DNA of 64,000 nucleotides from Komarekiella delphini-convector SJRDD-AB1. GTDB taxonomy: Bacteria; Cyanobacteriota; Cyanobacteriia; Cyanobacteriales; Nostocaceae. A program made the translations under genes and the position numbers. Positions 55,611 to 64,000 of the stretch are shown in pieces; the stretch's first letter is position 1; each line of letters begins with the position of its first letter. The stretch is from NCBI RefSeq assembly GCF_014831675.1, contig NZ_VJXY01000011.1:1-64000 (forward strand), written 5' to 3'. The notes beneath the pieces are model-generated. The model saw nothing but the letters and a program-made list of their open reading frames with translations. It was not told the origin of the DNA and ran no database searches.

Positions 55611-56006
55611 TTACAAACCCACTAATTCCCTAGATTCAAAATCAGTAAGTTGTTGAGCGATCGCTAATCTCGCTTCTAATTTAGCTACACTAAACTGGTT
55701 ACGCAGATATTCCAAATGGGCAATCGCATTTGCTTTTTCAGCACTTAATCGAATCAAGGTGTCCATTGCCTTCTGATATTCCTGATTCACAAGTAGAACT
55801 TCAAAGCGGCGGGCCTTGCGTTGAGCATCGTTTTTCATATCGATATCAAAGGCAGCGGCACGATCCGCATTACCCTCAAATCGGTTAATCTGGTGCTGCA
55901 CTGCCATCAACTGAGAGTCTATTTCATTAGCCCGTTGAGCAGCTTGGGCGATCGCAGCTGGATAATGACTCAGTTGCATCATCAAATAATTTTCCTCTGA
56001 GAACAT
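55611..56006 (-). CDS. Small helical protein of unknown function
   Basis: The 131-residue protein is nearly all helix with coiled-coil propensity (AQAAQRANEIDSQLMAVQHQ, LRNQFSVAKLEARLAIAQQ). No family is recognised. An ATG at 55982 (MMQLSHYP) is an alternative to 56006. The gene lies downstream, on the same strand, of a truncated copy of the gene at 58812-59129, which suggests the two unknown genes originally formed one unit. Confidence 0.65.
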   Translation of the reverse strand: MFSEENYLMMQLSHYPAAIAQAAQRANEIDSQLMAVQHQINRFEGNADRAAAFDIDMKNDAQRKARRFEVLLVNQEYQKAMDTLIRLSAEKANAIAHLEYLRNQFSVAKLEARLAIAQQLTDFESRELVGL

Positions 56007-56734
56007 AGATTAATAAAGCAGGATAACAAGAGAACAAGTAAGAATTATCACTTGTCTACTGCTAGTTCATTCGTGTTTAGCAGTTAAATGAGGGTTGAGA
56101 ATGTAGTGCTTAAGTATAAAACTAACCCTTGAATCCATTATCGAAAAGGCTGTCACAGAGCGGTTTTACACTTAATCAACTTTTGTGGATGCTATATACC
56201 TATTATAGTATAAATGTACTGCAAACAGCAGAAAAGGTGCTCTCTGAGCCAGAAAAAACGGACGCACACAAATCAGAAGATGTGTAGTAGGCGATCGCCA
56301 TTTACCAAAAATTTATAGTAACTTTACCCAATTAGGTAAATGTAAAGTAAAAATAAACTCTCAAGAAATTTTTTACATCAAGCTAGTATGTGTATAGAAT
56401 AGTTTGTGAATGCTTTTACTAAGCATAAGTAAATTTTTTGAATCATCTGTAAAATTAGTCAGCACTTTACCTTTGGCTTTGAGAATTCAAAGTGTGAATT
56501 GGGTGGTAGCAAAACTCCATCCCAATATTGGTTACTTACCTTAACAATTGCTGTAACTAATTTTTCATACACCTTAATGAAGCGCTGTTTTCAGTAGCTT
56601 AATTATTCATGATGTTTGACAAAACACACTCCTGAGTACTAAGCGATCGCTAGAAAAATGCTTCAGACTCGAACCGCCACAAGTGCAAGTTTTTGGCGGA
56701 ATACCTCTGCGAAAAAATAGGAGTCACATCATCA
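56007..56734. other. Intergenic region containing a truncated duplicate
   Basis: About 730 bp. It includes the remnant at 56068-56256 and AT-rich sequence, with a HIP1 site near 56290 and 56645. The promoter for the exoprotein gene should be just upstream of 56735. Confidence 0.5.
56068..56256 (-). pseudogene. Truncated copy of the 58812-59129 gene and its promoter
   Basis: About 190 bp that align with 59026-59210 in the same orientation. Read on the minus strand it gives FSIMDSRVSFILKHYILNP and HLTAKHE followed by a stop, where the intact copy continues. The start codon position is GTG followed at once by TAA. A conserved TATAAT with the flanking GTAC...ATAGCAT block is kept upstream in both copies. 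Confidence 0.8.
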
Positions 56735-58681
56735 ATGGCAATATTCGGCGTTACTAACACTAACGATAGTGGTACTGGTTCACTGCGGCAGGCAATTTCG
56801 TCAGCCAATGCTCTCACGGGCAAAGACTTCATCAATTTTGATGGGGTGTTTGCTGATCACATCGCTGATACCATTACCCTTGGTGGTAGCAGTCTTCAAA
56901 TTACAGACGATCTGAGTATTGAAGGAACGGGTGCTTCTTTGCTCACTGTGAGTGGTAACAATAAAAGCCGTGTTTTTGAGATTAGCAGCGGTGTTACTGT
57001 CGATCTTGTTGGACTGACTATTGCTAATGGCTATAATGCGCTTTTGGATTCAGGGTCTTTTGATATAGGTGGTGGTGGCATTCTTAATGCTGGCACTCTA
57101 ACTGTAAGCAACAGCACGATCAGCGGCAACTCAGTAGAGTATCAAGGTGGTGGTATCTATAGTTCTGGTACTCTCACTATAAGAAATAGCAATATTACTA
57201 ACAATGTATCAGGAGGATATGCAGGCGGTGGCGGCATCTTCAATACTGGTAATTTAACGGTAAACGACAGCATTATCAACGACAACAACGGAGGTTATGA
57301 TCGTTATGGCGATGGTAGTGGTGGCATCTACAACTCTGGCAACGCAACAGTAACTAATAGCACTATTAGCAATAACTCTGCCAGGTTCGGCGGTGGGATT
57401 TACAATTCGTTTGGTACTTTGACAATAAACAACAGCACCATCAGTGGCAATAGTTCAGAATTTGCAAGCGGCATCTTCAATATTGCTACCGCAACCGTTA
57501 CCAACAGCACTATCAGCGACAATTATGCAGATGGTACTGGTGGCTGTATTTCCAATGGTGGTACTTTGACTTTAATCAACAGCACCATGAGCAATAACTC
57601 AGCAATTTTCGGCGGCGGCATCCTTAACAACGATACCTTGACTATAATCAACAGCACTATTAGCAGTAATGCTGGTGGTGGTATCTACAATGATGAGACT
57701 GGTACTGCGATCGTGAGCAACAGTACTATCAGCAGCAACTCTGGCCGTGGCATCTATAATGCTGGTACTGTAACGGTGCTCAACAGCACCATAACGCTTA
57801 ACAAAGTTTCCAATTACGACTACCCCGATGGGCAAAGCGCTGGTGGTGGTATATACAACTCTAGCTCTGGCTCTGCCACAGTGAAAAACAGCATTATTGC
57901 TGGTAACGTCAAAATTATGGATGACAATGAGCAAACTACCTCTGATTCTGATGTAGTGGGTAACTTCATCAGCAACGGCTTTAACCTTATTGGTAGCCTC
58001 AACGGCAGCACAGGCTTTAAGCCTAGCGAACAGCTAAATGTTGCCATCACAGAGGTTTTAGATACCACGTTGCGAGACAATGGTGGTTTAGTCAAAACTC
58101 ACGCCCTCATCACAGGTAGCCCCGCCATCAATGGTGGTAAAACCGCAGACGTGCCTGCCGATACCATAGATTTGGATAGTGACAGCAATACCACTGAAAA
58201 AATACCCTTTGATCAGCGCGGTTCTGGCTTTGCTCGCATCTCTGGCGGTAGAGTAGACATCGGTGCGTTTGAGGCAGTAGTAAATATAATCAATGGCACA
58301 CCTTGGCGCAACATTCTCAAGGGTACTGCTGCCAATGACATTATTACTGGCTACCAAGGAAGAGATATCCTTACGGGTGGGAAAGGTGCAGACTCGTTTG
58401 TTTATACAAGTATCCGAGATTTAGGAGATACGATCGCTGACTTTGAAGTTAATACAGATAAGATTGTTCTGAGGCAACTTTTCCGAAGTTTCGGTTTAGG
58501 CAACCTGAACTCTGCAAGTGCAATTTCCGGGGGCTACTTGCGTTTTGAAACTCAGGGAAACGATACTATCGTCTTGTTTGACCCAGATGGTTCAGCTGGT
58601 CGGAATCGTGCTGTCAATTTGATAACCGTTAGCAAAATATCTGCTACTGATATGAACAGCGCCAATAATTTTGCAGTCTAA
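56735..58681 (+). CDS. Beta-helix exoprotein with calcium-binding-type C-terminus
   Basis: The 648-residue protein starts at ATG 56735 (AGGAG 11 bases upstream) with FGVTNTNDSGTGSLRQAI, the head motif of choice-of-anchor Q/CSLREA-type beta-helix proteins. The body has about twelve imperfect 20-30 residue repeats such as GGGIYNSGTLTINNSTISGN, which stack in a right-handed parallel beta helix. The C-terminus has GTAANDIITGYQGRDIL and TGGKGADSFVY, RTX-like repeats that bind calcium and serve type I secretion. No cleavable signal peptide is seen. Likely a surface or secreted adhesin-like protein. No type I exporter gene is close. Confidence 0.87.
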   Translation: MAIFGVTNTNDSGTGSLRQAISSANALTGKDFINFDGVFADHIADTITLGGSSLQITDDLSIEGTGASLLTVSGNNKSRVFEISSGVTVDLVGLTIANGYNALLDSGSFDIGGGGILNAGTLTVSNSTISGNSVEYQGGGIYSSGTLTIRNSNITNNVSGGYAGGGGIFNTGNLTVNDSIINDNNGGYDRYGDGSGGIYNSGNATVTNSTISNNSARFGGGIYNSFGTLTINNSTISGNSSEFASGIFNIATATVTNSTISDNYADGTGGCISNGGTLTLINSTMSNNSAIFGGGILNNDTLTIINSTISSNAGGGIYNDETGTAIVSNSTISSNSGRGIYNAGTVTVLNSTITLNKVSNYDYPDGQSAGGGIYNSSSGSATVKNSIIAGNVKIMDDNEQTTSDSDVVGNFISNGFNLIGSLNGSTGFKPSEQLNVAITEVLDTTLRDNGGLVKTHALITGSPAINGGKTADVPADTIDLDSDSNTTEKIPFDQRGSGFARISGGRVDIGAFEAVVNIINGTPWRNILKGTAANDIITGYQGRDILTGGKGADSFVYTSIRDLGDTIADFEVNTDKIVLRQLFRSFGLGNLNSASAISGGYLRFETQGNDTIVLFDPDGSAGRNRAVNLITVSKISATDMNSANNFAV

Positions 58682-58811
58682 TACCTGTTTAGACAAAGTT
58701 GCGTTAGTTGTAATAGTAGAAAAGGAAGTCAGGAGTCAGAATATACTTTCTTTTTACTGACTCTTGGCTCTCCTATTTCAATATTTTTGAACCTAAATTC
58801 TGCACTGTACC

Positions 58812-59129
58812 TCAAGCGACTTCCCGCAGTTGTGACGACATACTCATTTCTGGAAATGAAAGCGAGAGTTGTTCGGCTTGAGGAACCGCAGCTTGTTCCA
58901 ACACCGTTACTTCTATATTTACACTTACCAAATAACTGCCTGTATCAGCATCAACCGCTTCGGCTATTAATTTGGCAATCTCTGGGCGTTTGGCAGTTAA
59001 CGGATCACGTAAAATACACCGATCCCATTCGTGCTTAGCAGTCGGATTGAGGTTGAGAATGTAATGCTTGATCATAGGACTAACCCGTGAATCCATCTTC
59101 CAGGAGGTTGTCACAGAGCCGTTTTGCAT
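58812..59129 (-). CDS. Small conserved protein of unknown function
   Basis: The 105-residue soluble protein starts MQNGSVTTSWKMDSRVSP and contains KHYILNLNPTAKHEWDRC. The middle (EIAKLIAEAVDADTGSYLVSVNIEVTVL) has an alpha/beta pattern. No family is recognised. Its first 50 codons and promoter are duplicated at 56068-56256. A TATAAT (about 59158-59163 on the opposite strand) with flanking conserved bases is a plausible promoter. Confidence 0.65.
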   Translation of the reverse strand: MQNGSVTTSWKMDSRVSPMIKHYILNLNPTAKHEWDRCILRDPLTAKRPEIAKLIAEAVDADTGSYLVSVNIEVTVLEQAAVPQAEQLSLSFPEMSMSSQLREVA

Positions 59130-59210
59130 TTTACCAGGCTTTGTGAATGCTATATCTATTATAGTACATTTGTATTAATATGTGGAAAGAGTGATATCTG
59201 AGCTAGAAAA
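59026..59210 (-). repeat. Intact copy of the direct duplication around the exoprotein gene
   Basis: Covers the promoter and 5' part of the gene at 58812 and matches 56068-56256 in the same orientation. The two copies flank the exoprotein gene. Confidence 0.75.
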
Positions 59211-59303
59211 TAGGGGGATATAGGGCTGAATCTCCTAGGGTGAGTTACGGCTGAAAGTAACTCACCTTAGATTTATGAATTACAGATTAAGAAATCCGTA
59301 TTC

Positions 59304-61103
59304 TTAATCAGCTTTACCATTCGCCTGAGAGTTTAGCAACTGAGGATCATTCACCCAAATCGCTTGTTGAGGTACAGGGATGGAAATACCTGCTTGGTCG
59401 AAGGCGACTTTTAAGCGCCGGCGATACTCCCGTGCTACATCCCATTGTTTGAGTGGCTGTGTTTTAATCCATACACGTATCATCAGACCGCGATCGCCAA
59501 AAAGATCTATTCCCAGAACTTGCGGCGTTTCAATAATTTGACGTTGCCATTGCGGATCTCGATCCATCTCCAAGGCTATATGTTCAATCAACTTCAAAGC
59601 CTCGTTAACGTCAGCCTCATAGGCAACCGGGACAGTTAAATCCGCTCTTGACCAACGACTAGAAAGATTCGCAACAACTTTAATTTCACTATTGGGAATT
59701 GTAATCAACCGCCCTTCGGAATCTCGAACCTGAGTCATCCGCAAATTTAGATTTTCGACTAACCCTCCCACATTTCCTACAGCAATCACATCTCCTAAAG
59801 CGTACTGGTCTTCCAGGATGATCAAGAAGCCGTTAATTGCATCTTTAATCAAGTTTTGTGAAGCTAGAGACACCGCAACACCGACTAAACTAGCACCAGC
59901 TAGCAAGGGAACGATATCTATACCTAACGAAACCAAAGCTAGTAAAATACCAACTCCTACGCAGATAGCAGTAGCAATACTTTTAGTCACACCAGAAAAT
60001 GTAGAAACTCGTAGTTGTAGCCGTTCAGAACTTTCTGGAGTTAGAAAAGCACCACTGCTGATTAGAGTTGAGGAGAAGCGGTCAATGAGAGCATAACTTA
60101 AACGAATAGCTACATAAGTTACCAGCGCCACAACAGCTAATCTTAAAGGAAATTGAGCGGCGTTGAGAATTCCTACTTGAAAGGCTCGTGTGTAGGGAAA
60201 TAGACCTAAGATGATAAAACTTCCACCGCCCCAAATTCCTGCTTGAGTTAGCTGAAACAATCGTTTTTTGGCTTCTTGAAGATGCTGCTTTTGTTGATGA
60301 TTTAGTTGTGTTGTAATTGGTTTAGCGGTTGGTGAAGTTGAAGGGCTAGGCTGTAATAAATCTTTTCTTAAAGAACGACGCTGCCAGCCATATACCCCTA
60401 AACTCATGACAATCATCGCCACTCCAGTAGCCGCAGCAATTTTACCTTGGTCAATGAGAAACTGTGTTTGTCGCTCTTGTTTTGCGCGTTGCAAGTCTTC
60501 TCGCAAAGCTTCGGCGATTTGGTTTGCTGATGTTGAGATATCTAACTGTCGCAGTCCAGCATCTTCGGAAGTGACGGTCATCAGATATTGGTCGTTGACA
60601 TAAATTACTGGCAATTTGTTTGCTTCTCGAACCTCTACCTTGACTGTTTTTGCAGGTGACTGAAAGTAATTTTGGCTAATTGTCTCCAACTTCTTTTGGA
60701 TATCTTCCAAACGCTCAGGAAAATTGGTTCTTGAAGCCGCTATTTGAAACAACTGGCGACCATCTAAATAAACCCAGCCAGAAACAGTTCTGTTATTTGA
60801 ATCATTACTCACACTACTGGGAGTTTGCAGTTGCGGCAAAAAGGGAATTTGGGCTGTAGCTTTGGGCACAGACCCACCTGCTATAACCGTTGAACTGGCG
60901 ATCGCTATTATCAGTCCCTTACTCAAATGACCTTTGGGTTGCATACCCTTTTTAGAGCCTCGTACAGTCTGCATGATGGTTCGGATACCGAGGCATTGCC
61001 CTGAAAATACCTGTTCTGCCTCCAGAGGAGTAAAGGCAACCTTATCTTTGACAAAGTTTGGTAATGGAACCTGCTTTGTGGTTGCCAAAAATTGAAAGCG
61101 CAC
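59304..61103 (-). CDS. MscS-family mechanosensitive ion channel
   Basis: The 599-residue protein has an N-terminal extracytoplasmic domain, transmembrane segments near 220, 290, 325 and 375-410, and the MscS pore and beta domain: GVAVSLASQNLIKDAINGF, DQYALGDVIAVGNVGGLVEN, LRMTQVRDSEGRLITIPNSE. It opens on membrane tension to release solutes in hypo-osmotic shock. GTG 61103 is supported by AAGGAGGT seven bases upstream. However, a signal-peptide-like stretch (IIAIASSTVIAGGSVPKATA) occurs only at residues 65-85, so a later start at ATG 60974 is possible. YkuT/YnaI-like homologs have similar length. Confidence 0.9.
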   Translation of the reverse strand: MRFQFLATTKQVPLPNFVKDKVAFTPLEAEQVFSGQCLGIRTIMQTVRGSKKGMQPKGHLSKGLIIAIASSTVIAGGSVPKATAQIPFLPQLQTPSSVSNDSNNRTVSGWVYLDGRQLFQIAASRTNFPERLEDIQKKLETISQNYFQSPAKTVKVEVREANKLPVIYVNDQYLMTVTSEDAGLRQLDISTSANQIAEALREDLQRAKQERQTQFLIDQGKIAAATGVAMIVMSLGVYGWQRRSLRKDLLQPSPSTSPTAKPITTQLNHQQKQHLQEAKKRLFQLTQAGIWGGGSFIILGLFPYTRAFQVGILNAAQFPLRLAVVALVTYVAIRLSYALIDRFSSTLISSGAFLTPESSERLQLRVSTFSGVTKSIATAICVGVGILLALVSLGIDIVPLLAGASLVGVAVSLASQNLIKDAINGFLIILEDQYALGDVIAVGNVGGLVENLNLRMTQVRDSEGRLITIPNSEIKVVANLSSRWSRADLTVPVAYEADVNEALKLIEHIALEMDRDPQWQRQIIETPQVLGIDLFGDRGLMIRVWIKTQPLKQWDVAREYRRRLKVAFDQAGISIPVPQQAIWVNDPQLLNSQANGKAD

Positions 61104-62778
<1,675 letters not shown>

Positions 62779-62849
62779 GCTAATCCTAGAATTTGCTCAT
62801 AGCTCCAAAGGTAAGACTTAAGCCAAAACTTCATGTTTTGAACTTTTTT

Positions 62850-62884
62850 CTGTGGGATAGGCACTTTGCTTATCCCACTTTCTA
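62850..62884 (+). terminator. Intrinsic terminator after ahcY
   Basis: GTGGGATA/TATCCCAC stem (62852-62859 and 62871-62878) with a modest TTTCT run. Confidence 0.65.
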
Positions 62885-63025
62885 TGTATTAAATTAAAAC
62901 TTTCTCCATTCCTGAGATAATAATTAAAATAAAATTTGTCAAGTATTTTTTAGCCTTATTTGCGAAAAGCAGACAGCTTAAACTGTAGCAAAAGTGTTAG
63001 CCAAAATGATTCAAGCTGAGAGACG

Positions 63026-63787
63026 ATGAGCGAAATTAGCCCCCGTCGAATTGTCATTGGGGACGTACATGGTCATTATGAGGGTCTGATGACATTGTTG
63101 GAGGCGATCGCCCCCACGTCAGATGATCAGATCTATTTTCTGGGAGACTTAATTGATCGCGGCCCTCATAGTTCACAAGTAGTGAATTTTGTCAAGCAAA
63201 ATAACTACCCATGTTTGCTGGGGAATCATGAGCAGATGTTATTAAGCATTCTGACTAACAAAAGCGTCTCCTCCCCAACAATGCAAGCATGGCTGTATAG
63301 TGGAGGGCAGGCGACCGTAGCCAGTTATGACAAAGCAACAATCCCTGACGAGCATTTGGATTGGTTTAAGGCTTTGCCTACATATCTTGACTTGGGTGAT
63401 TTTTGGTTAACTCATGCAGGTGTTGACCCTTCCAAGTCGGTAGCAGAACAAACCGCCGATCAACTTTGCTGGATACGAGACGACTTTCACAGTATTCAAA
63501 AGCCTTACTTCCCGGATAAGCAGATTATTATTGGTCACACCATTACCTTTACTTTACCAGGCGTTACTCCTGGTAAACTAGCACAAGGACAAGGATGGCT
63601 AGACATAGATACTGGCGCTTATCATCCACGCAGTGGTTGGTTAACTGGACTCGATGTTACAAATCACCTGGTTTATCAAGTTAACGTTTATAAACACCAT
63701 CTCCGCACCCTGCCTTTGAAAGAAGCAGTAATCACGGTTGATCCAGCCCAAATCAAAGCTGAACGCCGCAAAAAGCAAGGTGCATGA
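63026..63787 (+). CDS. PPP-family metallophosphatase (PrpA-like serine/threonine phosphatase)
   Basis: The 253-residue phosphoesterase has the signature metal motifs: GDVHGHYE (about 12-19), FLGDLIDRGPHS (about 37-48), LLGNHEQM (about 67-74), and later LTHAGVDPS and IIGHTITF with the last His ligands. In cyanobacteria such proteins dephosphorylate proteins or small phosphates. Residues and length match the bacterial PrpA/PrpB group more than ApaH. Standing alone with no kinase adjacent, its substrate is unknown. ATG 63026 follows GAGAGACG. Confidence 0.9.
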   Translation: MSEISPRRIVIGDVHGHYEGLMTLLEAIAPTSDDQIYFLGDLIDRGPHSSQVVNFVKQNNYPCLLGNHEQMLLSILTNKSVSSPTMQAWLYSGGQATVASYDKATIPDEHLDWFKALPTYLDLGDFWLTHAGVDPSKSVAEQTADQLCWIRDDFHSIQKPYFPDKQIIIGHTITFTLPGVTPGKLAQGQGWLDIDTGAYHPRSGWLTGLDVTNHLVYQVNVYKHHLRTLPLKEAVITVDPAQIKAERRKKQGA

Positions 63788-63849
63788 TATGGGATGGGAA
63801 GATGGAAAGAATTCTTGAGTGTTGAGTTTTGAATCTGCACAGAGTGCTA

Positions 63850-64000
63850 CTAAGATCGCGCTAATGCGCGAATATTAGCTTTATAAGCCGCATTATTCAA
63901 GCCATAATTCCCATTGCTGCGTTGAGAGTTAATGGCACGCCTAAGGGAATCAATGCGATCGCTGGTTGCGGGGTGTGTACTTAAAAATGTCGGAACCGAA
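63850..64000 (-). CDS. M48-family metalloprotease, C-terminal end (partial)
   Basis: The minus-strand frame from the window edge reads VPTFLSTHPATSDRIDSLRR and continues to a TAG at 63850. FLSTHPATSDRI is the typical C-terminal block of M48 (HtpX/BepA/LoiP-like) peptidases. The catalytic HExxH would lie outside the window. It is convergent with the phosphatase gene. Confidence 0.75.
   Translation of the reverse strand, partial: SVPTFLSTHPATSDRIDSLRRAINSQRSNGNYGLNNAAYKANIRALARS

Overview
The window looks like a chromosomal segment of a filamentous, probably heterocyst-forming cyanobacterium of the Nostoc/Anabaena/Calothrix type. Evidence: many HIP1 octamers (GCGATCGC), high-light-inducible (Hli) proteins next to a perfect HLR1/RpaB-type box, DUF928 and CHAT proteins, heptanucleotide tandem repeats (STRR type), a Nostoc-style 25-bp interspersed repeat and a Wzx/Wzy exopolysaccharide locus. 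This assignment is an inference from content; no database search was possible.

Layout. 0-1 kb: decayed Uma2-like fragments and a long imperfect hairpin. 1-4.1 kb: a NYN/OST-HTH putative RNase, ribonuclease III (rnc) and an opposing histidine kinase carrying an in-frame repeat insertion. 4.5-10.6 kb: two separate c-di-AMP (ydaO/yuaA) riboswitches. The first leads an NrtA/CmpA-type ABC transporter operon (permease, Tat lipoprotein, ATPase). The second leads a universal stress protein and an ArsB/NhaD-type ion permease. 11-15.7 kb: a four-gene same-strand cluster of a coiled-coil protein, an OmpA/BON inner-membrane protein, a Ras-like small GTPase and a histidine kinase, with an SBBP-repeat fragment in between. 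This is the best candidate for an undescribed system. 15.7-20.4 kb: two hli genes and a 1039-residue eight-repeat membrane protein, bracketed by an inverted pair of about 110-130 bp repeats. 21-24.7 kb: convergent DUF928 and TPR-CHAT genes. 25.3 kb: RNase Z.

27-52.7 kb is a large exopolysaccharide region. It has two Wzc-like tyrosine autokinases (one with a C-terminal tyrosine cluster, one without), a SpoIID/LytB-like protein, a PF14907-type nucleotidyltransferase, and a long minus-strand run. In transcription order that run is WecG/TagA, Wzx flippase, two paralogous GT4s, two GT2s, three GT4s, Wzy/WaaL-like polymerase, GT4 and GT2. Between the two paralogous GT4 genes I can read a 27-codon remnant of the C-terminus of wzx, which shows that a wzx-GT4 unit was tandemly duplicated and one wzx copy was lost. 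tRNA-Gln(TTG) and tRNA-Leu(CAA) lie at 35.4 and 53.7 kb.

54-64 kb: an FMN-dependent alpha-hydroxy acid oxidase, a calcium-binding-type beta-helix exoprotein flanked by about 185-bp direct duplications of a small unknown gene's 5' end, a MscS-type channel, S-adenosylhomocysteine hydrolase, a PP2A/PrpA-like phosphatase and the 3' end of an M48 metalloprotease.

Functional theme: several modules sit at the cell envelope or answer osmotic, light and ion stress (c-di-AMP riboswitches, USP, MscS, Hli, EPS export). I see no CRISPR array, no rRNA and no intact insertion sequence.
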